From: Eubacteriales bacterium
Lineage (GTDB): Bacteria > Bacillota > Clostridia > Lachnospirales > Lachnospiraceae
Direction of reading: 5' to 3'
Length of the DNA: 64,000 nucleotides
Assembly: GCA_030536855.1 (NCBI GenBank)
Contig: JAUNPK010000001.1
Span: 68,965 to 132,964 of the forward strand
Shown one piece after another: positions 37,133-46,794 of this stretch (positions within the stretch are counted from its first letter, which is position 1; every line of letters starts with the position of its first letter). The notes under the pieces were generated by a model. The model saw nothing but the letters and a program-made list of their open reading frames with translations, made no database searches and was not told the DNA's origin. A program made the position numbers and the translations under genes.

Positions 37133-38929
37133 TTATACAAGATATCTCTCCGGTACATTTGTAATTATATCCGTAACCCCACACAGGACATATTCATCCC
37201 ATTTCCAGTCCTTAAGGGGTCTGTCATCATTATTAAAAAATGGTTCTTCCACGTTCCATACTCTTACCGGAATATCATTCATATCCTTCGGCAGTTCATA
37301 TATGAGACTGCCGATATAAGGGTGGATTGCATCGGCTTTTGTAGCCACCATTCCCTCAATGCAATCATATATATCCGTGGCAAGCATTCCCGTCTTTGCA
37401 CCGGAATCCAGCCTCTTAACCAGAGCAACCGAATCCCTGAGGAATGAAGAATAAACTATGTAATCTTTCATCTCCATTTCCTCTACAAGCTTCATGGTTT
37501 TTTCTTCTATTCCCTCATATCTTATAACAGAAGTTTTCAACTCTATATTGATTAAAAGTCCGTTTTTTTCACAATATGGTTTTAATAATGTTAATACCTC
37601 TCTAAGGGTTGGTATAGTGGCGTATGTCTCATTTCCTTGAGCATCCTTGTTGGACTTGATTTTTAGTTCCTTTATTTCTTTAAGGGTATATTCACATACA
37701 TTTCTGTCACCATCTGTAACCCTTTTAACATTTTCATCATGAAATACCACTATTTCTTTATCTTTGGTAAACTGTACATCAAGCTCTATTCCTGCGATTC
37801 CGGGTATCTTTGCAGCAGCTTCAAAGCTCTCCAGCGTATTCTCGGGATATCTGTAACAGCATCCTCTGTGTGCCCACACCTTAACCCCTTTATTTTCTTT
37901 CTTTATTTCTTCAAGTCTTACACTGTTACTTTGTCTGATTTCTTCCAACTCAGGAGTATTCCAGTCTATGAACTTCTCCATAATATCAGCCATCCCCAGA
38001 CTTTCCTCCCGGCTGACTCCAATACTTTCACCCTCTGATGATTTTTCCACCATCTTCTCCTGGGTATTCATCTGTATCCTTTTAATAAATTCATCCAGTT
38101 CGTACTGCAGTCCCGAAGATTCGTAAGGGAAGTCGTATGTCTCAATTTTATCAGGGTCCTCGTACCTTACCTCAAAATGCTTTGTCATCCACCATGGGGA
38201 CCTGGCAAGTATATATCCCTTAGTTCCCGTCACAAGTAACTGTCCCTCTGACTTGGCTCCAATACCTGTCTTTACTGTTGCCATACCATTTGCACATTCA
38301 ATCTGAGCCTTAGTGTATGTATCAACACCGTTATATGCCCTAAGTGAATTAAAATACACACTTTTGTAATCACTTCCCAACAATCTCATAACCGGAAGTA
38401 ACACATAGCTTCCCAATTCCATAAAGCTTCCGTTACAGACCGGATTCAGATACTCTCTTGTAGTCATAGGAGTAAGACGTGTAAATGATGCTTCCACATC
38501 CACAACAGTACCTATTCTTCCACTCTGTGCAATTCTTATAAGTTCGTTAAAACCGGGACAATAAGCTGTCTTAACGGCTTCCATTAAAACAAGCCCTTTT
38601 TCCTTAGATATATTCTGTAATTCTAAAATGTCTGATTTTTTCAATGACATAGGTTTCTCACAGAGAACATTTACCCCATTATTAAGAAGTGTCTTAACAT
38701 ATTGGTAGTGTGTCTCATGAGGTGAAGCAACATACACCCCATCAACCTTTCCGCACATATCCTCAACGCTTTGACATACATAAGCAATGCTATGTCTTTC
38801 GGCAAACTTTTCAGACCCTTCTATGCGGGGATTATATACGCAAACCACCTTAATATCCCTGCCATCAACCGCCGTGTTCATAAACCGTTCTGCAATTCTT
38901 CCTGTTCCTATTATTCCAAGCTTTAACAT
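37133..38929 (-). CDS. Fusion of Gfo/Idh/MocA oxidoreductase and glycerophosphodiester phosphodiesterase
   Basis: A 598-residue two-domain protein. Residues 1-330 are a Gfo/Idh/MocA NAD(P)-dependent oxidoreductase: LGIIGTGRIAERFMNTAV, CEKPMSLKK and VKTAYCPGF. Residues about 350-598 are a GDPD-type phosphodiesterase with its catalytic set intact: VWAHRGCCYRYPENTLESFE, GIELDVQFTKD, FHDENVKRVTDG. The first half resembles the oxidoreductase half of the protein at 44330-45673 very closely. The second half would cleave glycerophosphodiesters or related phosphodiesters. Last gene of the six-gene minus-strand operon from 46601. Fusing these two activities is unusual and implies sequential steps on one phospho-polyol compound. 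Confidence 0.85.
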   Translation of the reverse strand: MLKLGIIGTGRIAERFMNTAVDGRDIKVVCVYNPRIEGSEKFAERHSIAYVCQSVEDMCGKVDGVYVASPHETHYQYVKTLLNNGVNVLCEKPMSLKKSDILELQNISKEKGLVLMEAVKTAYCPGFNELIRIAQSGRIGTVVDVEASFTRLTPMTTREYLNPVCNGSFMELGSYVLLPVMRLLGSDYKSVYFNSLRAYNGVDTYTKAQIECANGMATVKTGIGAKSEGQLLVTGTKGYILARSPWWMTKHFEVRYEDPDKIETYDFPYESSGLQYELDEFIKRIQMNTQEKMVEKSSEGESIGVSREESLGMADIMEKFIDWNTPELEEIRQSNSVRLEEIKKENKGVKVWAHRGCCYRYPENTLESFEAAAKIPGIAGIELDVQFTKDKEIVVFHDENVKRVTDGDRNVCEYTLKEIKELKIKSNKDAQGNETYATIPTLREVLTLLKPYCEKNGLLINIELKTSVIRYEGIEEKTMKLVEEMEMKDYIVYSSFLRDSVALVKRLDSGAKTGMLATDIYDCIEGMVATKADAIHPYIGSLIYELPKDMNDIPVRVWNVEEPFFNNDDRPLKDWKWDEYVLCGVTDIITNVPERYLV

Positions 38930-38977
38930 CTAATTATCTCCATATTATATTTCATACCAAAAAATGTAACTGCAGTT

Positions 38978-40093
38978 CTACCTTTGGTTGGTAAGTTTAA
39001 TAAATGACTCAAATATATCCTGTTCCTTATCCTTTAATTCATCACAGTTAGAAGCCACAACATCCACTGCTATTGCGGATGTATTAGTCTTTATAAAATA
39101 TGCTATATCCTCTTTGGAGAAAGCTCTGTAATTGTTAAGTATCTGCCTTAATGTCTTTATATGACCGATTAGTTCCCTCAAATCATGAGAATAAGCATAC
39201 ATACCACTCTGACCAATACCACGCTTTTCTTCTTCCCTGCATATAAAAAGAATCTGCTCAATTATAGGAATCTCTTTGGTAATGTCTGAATTATCCAATG
39301 CAATATCCGGACGAACCTTTAGCACTTCATTAAACATCTCTATTGCACTGTTGAGTTCTCCCATTTTAAGCAGCTGTCCCACCGCCAGCTTTAATTCCTT
39401 TGTTTCCGCCTTCTCCTCTGTAAGTCCGATTGGGCATTCGTAACAGGAAAGCCCTCTGGCCTTAATGTAAACAAGAAGGAGTTCCTCTGAAAGAAATCCG
39501 AAAATTCTTGTCTGATATACATCATATCCTGTAAGATCCAGATGTTTTTCCAACTCAAAGAAAATACTGAAAAGCCATTCACAGTACCCGTCAAATATTT
39601 TCTTTGACGTAACACAAAGATTACCGAAATAATATTTAGGCTGGGCCATAACCTCCTGAAACACCGGATAATCCTCAGGGTACATCTGCTTTATAACTTC
39701 CCCTGTAAGGTCTAAATCCCCTACAGGGTGTGCAGCCCCGTAATAATCCCTGTAATTATTTTCAGCATAAAATGCTCTGGATGTAATTATGTCATACTCC
39801 GACAATATTTTTTCAAAATCCGGTTCTGACATAATATGTGTGGAATCTTTCAAAAAAAATCTTCTGTAATGACATACCCCCACATTTCCTTCATCAGGAA
39901 GGTTCTTCCACATCCAGTAAAGTCCTGTAAGCTCACCATAATAGCAATTAAGCTCCGATATATTGTCCCCGGTGTCATCTCCCGGATAGCCCAGGTCATC
40001 CGCCTTTGCCCGTCCCACATGAAGAGGAACGTATGTAGGATCATCAGGGGGATTGAATTTTTTATGTGTCATTGTATATATCTTAGTGCTCAT
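38978..40093 (-). CDS. DUF4422 glycosyltransferase-like protein with C-terminal repeat region
   Basis: A 371-residue protein. Residues 1-230 match the DUF4422 family found in capsule and LPS loci: IYTMTHKKFNPPDDPTYVPL, DNISELNCYYGELTGLYWMW, VGVCHYRRFF. The last 130 residues are helical with a TPR-like LLKMGELNSAIEMFNEVLKV segment and may bind a partner. No membrane segment. Fifth gene of the operon. A glycosyltransferase role is known only by association. Confidence 0.8.
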   Translation of the reverse strand: MSTKIYTMTHKKFNPPDDPTYVPLHVGRAKADDLGYPGDDTGDNISELNCYYGELTGLYWMWKNLPDEGNVGVCHYRRFFLKDSTHIMSEPDFEKILSEYDIITSRAFYAENNYRDYYGAAHPVGDLDLTGEVIKQMYPEDYPVFQEVMAQPKYYFGNLCVTSKKIFDGYCEWLFSIFFELEKHLDLTGYDVYQTRIFGFLSEELLLVYIKARGLSCYECPIGLTEEKAETKELKLAVGQLLKMGELNSAIEMFNEVLKVRPDIALDNSDITKEIPIIEQILFICREEEKRGIGQSGMYAYSHDLRELIGHIKTLRQILNNYRAFSKEDIAYFIKTNTSAIAVDVVASNCDELKDKEQDIFESFIKLTNQR

Positions 40094-40123
40094 AAATTTG
40101 TCCTCCGTATACTTTAGTTATTC

Positions 40124-42235
40124 TTAAATTCCTATCTCTTCTACCAGACACCTTACTCTTTCATCCCATGTATTATACTTCATTCCATAATCATGTCCGT
40201 TTTTTTCAATTTCTATTATTTTATTCCTGTCACAAAGAAGATTTTTAATTAGTTGCGGAAGTTCATTGTATTTATCAAGATCAAACATAATTATATTCTT
40301 TCCATCCTCAAGTCCTCCATCCCGGTAAGTGGTTCTGTCTGTAACTACCAAAGCGCCTGCTGCCATACTGTTAGCAATTCTCTCTGTAAAGCCACCTTTA
40401 TGCCATGCCATTATGTTAAGAGATATTTTACTCTTTCTGTATATTTCAAAACTTTCCTCAGGAGTAACTTCGGAATGTATTGTGAGCATTTCATGGTTGC
40501 AAAATGGTGCATTTTTCCACGAATCACCCCAGATATCAACTTTAATTCCATTATCCAGAAGAGTCTTAATTGTGATTTCCCTGTAGTAATACATAACATA
40601 ATGAAGCACCGGTGTCATTTTACTGAATATATCCAGAAATTCCTCATCAGACAGTTCAATGCCATTTTCATGAAGTACCTGCATCAATCCCTCTTCCGCC
40701 GTCATATATGGCTTATTAAGAAGAAGATTAACGTATTCTCTGGCAATAACAGAAACTTCCTCAGGACACTCATCCAGCATTTTTTCTTTCTGTCTGTAAT
40801 CTCCATAAGTTCCTACAAATGTAACATCGTACTTCCTGTCACCGTACTGAACTTCTCTCTCAACCAAAGACTGATTAGCTGCCGGAGGAAGAACGAAAGT
40901 ACCTGCAACTCCCTTGTAATATCTGTCTATAAAATTTTTATAATTCTCATCATGTGTCATAACATAGTAATTCTCAGGCACATGAAGGAGCTGTTCCTTA
41001 AGCCATACCGGATGGTCAAGAACTATGTTAATCTTTGGTCCCATAATCTTATCATGAAGATACATGTTGCTTTCCTTAAGATATACAGAAAACAGATAGC
41101 TTTGAATTCCCATAACAGCCCTGAATCTTTTTCCAAAGAATCTTGACAGCCCATTGATATCTTCCTTCTGTTCATCATAGGCAACAGTTCTTATCCCCCG
41201 TCTTTTAAAAGCTTCCTCTAACTGTTTTAATATATCATTAAGAATATTGTAACAATAAGTTACTCCGTAATAGATAAGCACAGGTGCGCAGGATTCTCCC
41301 GCACTTTCCCCGGTCACTGCTCTATATGCATCAAGAGCCGCATCCTCAATCATTTCATAACATTCATCAAAATAATCAAACAGCTTTGCCGGTTTTCTCG
41401 TCATTTTCCAAGGCTTGGTATCTCCAAGATGGTGGATTATAACCGCCTCTTTGGCAAGCTGTGGAGTTATATTTACATATTTATCAGCAAAGGCGTCTAC
41501 ATCTTTATCCATGGATTTTATTTCTTCATAGGTTGCAAATTCCAACCTTCCCTGAGATGCTGCTGATTTATCCATGTAATACCAGCAAGGAGGAAGATTA
41601 AACCGGTCCCATCCCACATAGATTATTCTATCCTGATACAGTTCATTGAGCACATCCTGGTCGTTATATATATATCGTGGATAATTCTCATAAACATTTT
41701 TTAAAATCTCGTTGACAATATCCCCTTTTCTGAGTTCATCCATATTAACCAGCAGTAGTCCCGCATTAAAATATGTCTTATCTTTGGGAATTCCCAGTCT
41801 TTCCTTATTCTCCTCATGAAAGCCGTTGATTTTGCCAAATATATCTTCACATACGGCAAAGAGCTTATCTCCCAGGTCGATATTGTAAAGCTCCTGCAAT
41901 GGTTTTTGTATAACCATATCCACATCCAGATAGAGAAGCTTATGAACACTCTCAGGAAGCATTCCCCATCCCAGAATTCTGTAGTAGGTCTCCACCTTGA
42001 TTCCGCTGTGAGATTCCACTTCTTCCTTAAACTCAGGTCCCACATACATAGGTATGAGCCTTTTACCCGGCCAGCTTTCCACATATTTTTTTAAAGCAGC
42101 AAGCTCATTATCCTTTATATCCTCATAAGGCAGATACACATCCACCTCACCCGGCTCATTGTTAAATAAGGAATACAGCATAACTACCGTTGGTTTAAGA
42201 TAATTTGAATCTGTCACAATCATTATATTCATCAT
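40124..42235 (-). CDS. Bifunctional glycosyltransferase: GT8 domain plus CgeB-like GT domain
   Basis: A 703-residue protein. Residues 1-290 are a family 8 retaining glycosyltransferase: MIVTDSNYLKPTVVMLYSLF, the DXD in LLYLDVDMVIQKPLQEL, and VIIHHLGDTKPWK. Residues about 320-703 are a CgeB/Glyco_trans_1_2-type domain (VTFVGTYGDY, ISLNIMAWHKGGFTERIANS, AAGALVVTDRTTY). Each half is complete, so two sequential sugar additions by one polypeptide are likely. Start MMN at 42235 or 42232. Fourth gene of the operon. Confidence 0.85.
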   Translation of the reverse strand: MMNIMIVTDSNYLKPTVVMLYSLFNNEPGEVDVYLPYEDIKDNELAALKKYVESWPGKRLIPMYVGPEFKEEVESHSGIKVETYYRILGWGMLPESVHKLLYLDVDMVIQKPLQELYNIDLGDKLFAVCEDIFGKINGFHEENKERLGIPKDKTYFNAGLLLVNMDELRKGDIVNEILKNVYENYPRYIYNDQDVLNELYQDRIIYVGWDRFNLPPCWYYMDKSAASQGRLEFATYEEIKSMDKDVDAFADKYVNITPQLAKEAVIIHHLGDTKPWKMTRKPAKLFDYFDECYEMIEDAALDAYRAVTGESAGESCAPVLIYYGVTYCYNILNDILKQLEEAFKRRGIRTVAYDEQKEDINGLSRFFGKRFRAVMGIQSYLFSVYLKESNMYLHDKIMGPKINIVLDHPVWLKEQLLHVPENYYVMTHDENYKNFIDRYYKGVAGTFVLPPAANQSLVEREVQYGDRKYDVTFVGTYGDYRQKEKMLDECPEEVSVIAREYVNLLLNKPYMTAEEGLMQVLHENGIELSDEEFLDIFSKMTPVLHYVMYYYREITIKTLLDNGIKVDIWGDSWKNAPFCNHEMLTIHSEVTPEESFEIYRKSKISLNIMAWHKGGFTERIANSMAAGALVVTDRTTYRDGGLEDGKNIIMFDLDKYNELPQLIKNLLCDRNKIIEIEKNGHDYGMKYNTWDERVRCLVEEIGI

Positions 42236-42246
42236 AAGATGTCCTC

Positions 42247-44316
42247 CTACTCAAGAAATATGAAATCCAACTGCTCCCTGCCCATATCATTTTTAAGAAG
42301 CTCATATGCTGTCTTTCCCTGCTTTTCTTTGTACTGTATCACGTAAGGGTTATTTAAAATTTCAGGAAATATCTCCAATAACTCCTTTTTTATTTTAGAA
42401 AATCTTTCATAGCTGTAAAAGTTTCTGTCATCTATCATTCTCTGAATCTGGTCGCTATAAGCCTTTCTGTAATGCATAAAAGCTACTTCATCCATACAGT
42501 CATCCAGCTTATGCTCTTTTAGTATCAAACGGGTAATCTCATTTTGAACCTGTGTGGCCTCCATATAGTGGTCTGATGCTTTATCACTGTGCATAGTACT
42601 ATTGCTGTTAAAGTAATAATTGTAATAATACTTTCTCATGTAATATAAGCTCTTCATATGAAGAAGACACATATGGGTGAAATATATATCCTCCATAAAT
42701 ACGCCTTCAGCAAAATGTATACAGTTGCTTTCAAGAAACATTTTTTTATATAGTCTTGCAACAGGAGCTGTCGTCATACTTAACATTAAAAGTGCATTTT
42801 TCTTATCCTCCGGATTATTATAATCAAAGAGTCTCTCCTCCTCGGAAATATCAGATAATTCCTGTACGGTTCCGTCAGGCAGGATAAACTTAAATCCGCA
42901 GGCAGTAATATCCGTGTCATATCTTTTAGCACCAATATACATTTCCTCAAGCATTTTTCTGTCTATATCATCATCAGAATCAACATACATAATGTATTCT
43001 CCTGAGGCATAATTCAACGCTATATTTCTTGCTTTTCCCTGCTTTACATTTTCTTTCAGCGGAATCACGCATATATTATTGGGATATTGCTCTTCATACT
43101 TCATTAATACTTCAAGAGTGTTGTCTGTAGAGCAGTCGTCAACACATATAATTTCCATGTGCTTAAGTCCAATAGTCTGGGAAATTATGCTGTCAAGGCA
43201 GCGGGGTAGCTTATCTTCTACATTGTAGCAGGGAACTATAACACTGATTTTATCAAGAACATTTGTTAATTTATCCGTAAAATCTTTCAGGGCCTTATCC
43301 TTCCTAAATTCTGAAACTGATTCTATACAGCATTCTGAGGAAAGGGTATTGAGGGTACCGTCAGAAATCATGTCAAGAATCTGTGCCAGTCCGTTACTGT
43401 CCTTATAATTAAACAAATATCCGTTTTCCCCCGGCTTAATCAGTTCTGTTATTCCGTCAACAGGAGTTGATATTACAGGAATTCCACATGCCATAGACTC
43501 AATGGCAACAAGAGGGAACCCTTCATAACTTGATGATAATACTGTAGCTGTGATATTTTCCTCAAGGGTCCATGGATTATCCAGCCAGCCCTTAAAAATA
43601 ACTCTCTGTTCGACTCCCAGACCTGCTGTAATCCCCATCAGCCTGTCCTTCTCTTCTCCGTCACCAATAATTATCAGCTTCCAGCTGTCTTTAGTTTTTG
43701 CTATTGATTCAATTATTGTATCTACACACTTTTCTTCTGACAATCTTCCCACGAAAAGCAGTGTCTTTGCCTCCGGATAATATTTTTCCCTGGAAATGGC
43801 TTTTTCCATATCCACAGGATTTTTTACAATTTCCACTCGGGCTTTGGGAAGATACTTCTTTATAATGTCTCTGTTATTTTTTGTAAGGACAAATATGCTA
43901 TCTGCAAATTGCAGATGCTCCACTCCTCCTGTCCCATATTTCTTATATGTCTCAACAGGTCCGTGAAGCCATGAAACAATCTTTGTCATATTGTTTCCAA
44001 GGTACAAAAGCGCTTTCTTTGCTATGTATGAAAGAAACGGCCAGGGAACAACAATAACTATCTCAGGCATTCCGAACTTTTTTAGAAATTCCAGATATAA
44101 ATCAGTAAATTCCTCAATATCTGATACTTTTCTATTCTTGAGAATAGGATAAAAATCTATCTCCTGTGATACCCATGGAACGTTATCATAAACCATCTGG
44201 ACAATTCTCACATGAAACCCCGAATTATTAAGGTGTTTAGCAACTATATTTATAACATTTTCCACTCCGCCCTTACCGGATAAGGGAACAAGTATGTCAA
44301 CTAAACACTCCCGCAT
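42247..44316 (-). CDS. Bifunctional glycosyltransferase: GT4 domain plus GT2 domain
   Basis: A 689-residue protein. Residues 1-345 are a GT-B family 4 enzyme: SGKGGVENVINIVAKHLNNS, LLFVGRLSEEKCVDTIIESI, and an EX7E site in SYEGFPLVAIESMACGIPVI. Residues 355-690 are a family 2 enzyme: ISVIVPCYNVEDKLPRCLDS, VDDCSTDNTLEVLMKYEE, YVDSDDDIDRKML. Together with the next gene this gives four glycosyltransferase domains in two proteins, suggesting an oligosaccharide of several residues. Third gene of the operon. Confidence 0.87.
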   Translation of the reverse strand: MRECLVDILVPLSGKGGVENVINIVAKHLNNSGFHVRIVQMVYDNVPWVSQEIDFYPILKNRKVSDIEEFTDLYLEFLKKFGMPEIVIVVPWPFLSYIAKKALLYLGNNMTKIVSWLHGPVETYKKYGTGGVEHLQFADSIFVLTKNNRDIIKKYLPKARVEIVKNPVDMEKAISREKYYPEAKTLLFVGRLSEEKCVDTIIESIAKTKDSWKLIIIGDGEEKDRLMGITAGLGVEQRVIFKGWLDNPWTLEENITATVLSSSYEGFPLVAIESMACGIPVISTPVDGITELIKPGENGYLFNYKDSNGLAQILDMISDGTLNTLSSECCIESVSEFRKDKALKDFTDKLTNVLDKISVIVPCYNVEDKLPRCLDSIISQTIGLKHMEIICVDDCSTDNTLEVLMKYEEQYPNNICVIPLKENVKQGKARNIALNYASGEYIMYVDSDDDIDRKMLEEMYIGAKRYDTDITACGFKFILPDGTVQELSDISEEERLFDYNNPEDKKNALLMLSMTTAPVARLYKKMFLESNCIHFAEGVFMEDIYFTHMCLLHMKSLYYMRKYYYNYYFNSNSTMHSDKASDHYMEATQVQNEITRLILKEHKLDDCMDEVAFMHYRKAYSDQIQRMIDDRNFYSYERFSKIKKELLEIFPEILNNPYVIQYKEKQGKTAYELLKNDMGREQLDFIFLE

Positions 44317-44329
44317 ATATTTTCTCCTT

Positions 44330-45673
44330 TTACACCTTTCTGTATTCCATGAATTTTTCTATAACTTCAGCCATGGCAATTGATTCCCCTGCTGTAAGTT
44401 TGAAGTCTTTATTCCCTACTCCGTTAATCTTCGATATAAACTCACCAATCTCATATCTCAATCCGTCACCCTGAAATGTGGATTCAATATGTTCAATATC
44501 GTCGGCTTTCTCATAGCGGATATCAAAGGATCTGGTTAACCACCATGGAGACTGGGCTATTATGTAACCCTTTGTTCCTGATATAACAAGCTGGCCTTCT
44601 GTCTTAACGCCAACCCCAGTCTTTAGTGTGGCAAATCCCGAGTCGTACTTCATACTGACTTTCGTGAATATGTCAACGCCATTTTCATCATTTATGGTAT
44701 CAAACCGTATATCTTTATAGTCGGCCCCGAACAGTTTTATTACCGGCAGAAGTGTGCTTGGACCAAACTCAAGAAATGCGCCTCCATACCTGGAATCGCT
44801 CCTCTCCCTTGATAAAGGGTCTGCAAGTCTGGTAAAGTTAGCTTCTATATCCACAATCTGTCCTATCCTGCCATTCTTAGCTGTATTGATAAGCTGCTGA
44901 AATCCCGGACAATATGCCGCCTTAACAGCCTCCATAAGTACTACATTATTGTCTCGGGCAAGGCCATACAGCTCCATACTTTTTTCTTTAGAAAATGCAA
45001 TGGGTTTTTCGCTTAAGACATGCTTGCCCCGGCTTAACGCTCTCTTGGCATATTCATAATGAGTCTCATTAGGTGATGCTATATAAACTGCATCTACATT
45101 TTCAAGAAATTCATCATAATCGTGGGTATAACACTGTATTTCGTGTTCTTTTCCAAACTCTTCCTTTTCAGCTTCCTCCAACGTAGGGTTATAAGCACAT
45201 TCCACGCTGATACCACTGACATACTTTGACTCTGCCAGAAATCTTGGAACCATTCTTCCCGTTCCCACTGTACCAACCCTGACAATCTTAAATTTATCCT
45301 TTCTTAGGATTGTAGAGGATATATTGGGAGTTCTTTCCAGATATACAACCTCGCAAAAATTCTTAAGATAATCAAAATTGCCTATCCAGTCAGAACCCAG
45401 AGTAAATATGTCTACTCCATACTTTTGGATATCTTCAATCTTCTGTCCTTCATGATCTTCAACTATAATCATATCTGCCAGTCCGGTTTTTTTTACGTTC
45501 TCAATACGCTCCATAATGGGATCAATCACATTTACTTTTCCCCTGGCTTCATCAAAATGTTCCGTTGTCACACCTACAATCAGATAATCCCCTAACTCTT
45601 TTGCTCTTTTCAATAGGTTATAATGACCTTCATGAAAAAGATCAAAGGTCCCATATGTTAACACCTTTTTCAT
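44330..45673 (-). CDS. Fusion of glycerol-3-phosphate-type cytidylyltransferase and Gfo/Idh/MocA oxidoreductase
   Basis: A 447-residue two-domain protein. Residues 1-130 are a TagD-like cytidylyltransferase: TYGTFDLFHEGHYNLLKRAK (HEGH for the usual HxGH), LIVGVTTEHF and the closing RTPNISSTILR. Residues about 137-447 are a Gfo/Idh/MocA oxidoreductase: VGTVGTGRMVPRFLAESK, LSEKPIAFSK, VKAAYCPGFQQLI. It should make a CDP-linked polyol or similar and reduce or oxidise the precursor. The gene overlaps the upstream LicD gene by 32 bases, strong evidence that CDP donor synthesis and LicD transfer belong together. Second gene of the operon. Confidence 0.88.
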   Translation of the reverse strand: MKKVLTYGTFDLFHEGHYNLLKRAKELGDYLIVGVTTEHFDEARGKVNVIDPIMERIENVKKTGLADMIIVEDHEGQKIEDIQKYGVDIFTLGSDWIGNFDYLKNFCEVVYLERTPNISSTILRKDKFKIVRVGTVGTGRMVPRFLAESKYVSGISVECAYNPTLEEAEKEEFGKEHEIQCYTHDYDEFLENVDAVYIASPNETHYEYAKRALSRGKHVLSEKPIAFSKEKSMELYGLARDNNVVLMEAVKAAYCPGFQQLINTAKNGRIGQIVDIEANFTRLADPLSRERSDSRYGGAFLEFGPSTLLPVIKLFGADYKDIRFDTINDENGVDIFTKVSMKYDSGFATLKTGVGVKTEGQLVISGTKGYIIAQSPWWLTRSFDIRYEKADDIEHIESTFQGDGLRYEIGEFISKINGVGNKDFKLTAGESIAMAEVIEKFMEYRKV

Positions 45674-46601
45674 CTAATTTCCTGATCTCCTCAAATAATA
45701 TTCTCTGTTGTTTCTTGTAATACGGATAGTCATGGTTCGCTCCTCCAATTCTTGGAGTCATGTAATCATCCCCGTACTTTTGTCTTAATATATGCTCATA
45801 TCCCACCGGAACAGGTATGGTTGTGCACTCAAACTTCATATCAACGGAACTTGCAAAATACTCTTTAGGAAATACATCCGATGGCCTGTTGCAGGCATGG
45901 TCCGTCATTAATGCTAAATGTGTGGATTCTTTCTCCGAAAACATCATTCCAAGACGTTCTCCCAGACAAAGTAACTGCTTCTTAACCGGCCTTTCAGCAT
46001 CAAGAACTGATCCGCTAAGTTCCTGAACTGCCTTAATAGATTCCAGCGTCTCCGTATCCGTTATATCTTTAATACAATGCTTTGGATCTATGGTTTGTGC
46101 TGTCAGCTCGGCTATTCTCATAAGAGCACATATTGTATCGTCAACCTCTTCCTCCGGCGCAATGTAATCAATGGGAAAAATATCCAATCCTGCTGCAAAA
46201 GGAAATCTATGATATCTTTCCATATGTTCCTTTGAATAATTAATTGTTGTTGTATTCACCACATGGGAAAGCATATCATACCATTCATCATCAGTGTGAA
46301 TATTAAACACCTTATATCCTTTCGGAAGGTCTTTGGAGGCCTCCAGACAGAATCTTTCATAATCCTCTCTCTTCATGGTGATGTCCATATCATCATCCCA
46401 GGGAATAAATCCCCCATGCCTTACAGCTCCAAGCAATGTTCCCCAGTCTGCAAAATACTGTATTCCGTGCTTTTTACACACATCATCTATAACGCCTAAC
46501 ACCTCTAACTGAGCTGCCCAACATCTCTTCATCATATTCTCAACATAAAAGCCGTCCCTTACTTCTCCCTTAAGAAAGCTTTCCGTTATATCAATCTTCA
46601 T
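45642..46601 (-). CDS. LicD-family phosphotransferase (copy 3)
   Basis: A 319-residue LicD-type enzyme from MKIDITESFL (ATG 46601 with GTGGAGAA upstream; a GTG at 46613 is the alternative). The catalytic motif FADWGTLLGAVRHGGFIPWD with DDMDITM is intact. It would move a phospho-group from a CDP donor onto a glycan. It is a paralogue of the plus-strand LicD at 36148-37131. First gene of a tight six-gene operon (46601 to 37133), directly downstream of the flagellin genes, and it overlaps the cytidylyltransferase fusion. The flagellin position makes flagellin glycan a good candidate acceptor (inference). Confidence 0.87.
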   Translation of the reverse strand: MKIDITESFLKGEVRDGFYVENMMKRCWAAQLEVLGVIDDVCKKHGIQYFADWGTLLGAVRHGGFIPWDDDMDITMKREDYERFCLEASKDLPKGYKVFNIHTDDEWYDMLSHVVNTTTINYSKEHMERYHRFPFAAGLDIFPIDYIAPEEEVDDTICALMRIAELTAQTIDPKHCIKDITDTETLESIKAVQELSGSVLDAERPVKKQLLCLGERLGMMFSEKESTHLALMTDHACNRPSDVFPKEYFASSVDMKFECTTIPVPVGYEHILRQKYGDDYMTPRIGGANHDYPYYKKQQRILFEEIRKLDEKGVNIWDL

Positions 46602-46720
46602 AAGCTTCTCCACATGTTCTTCTCTTTCACACTAATTATTTCAATTTAATTATTTCGCACTGATCCCAGTTCCACAGTCACTTATACTAAAATTTTCAAT
46701 CTACATAAATTGTAACATAT

Positions 46721-46777
46721 AAAAAGGGCTGTCGCACTAAGAATTATGTTAAAAAATAATCTTAGTGTAACAGCCCC
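46721..46777 (-). terminator. Terminator of flagellin gene 1
   Basis: Long stem GGGCTGTTACACTAAG / CTTAGTGCGACAGCCC (one two-base mismatch) around an AT-rich loop, followed on the minus strand by TTTTT. It separates flagellin from the LicD operon. Confidence 0.85.
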
Positions 46778-46794
46778 ATAAAATATTCCATCTA

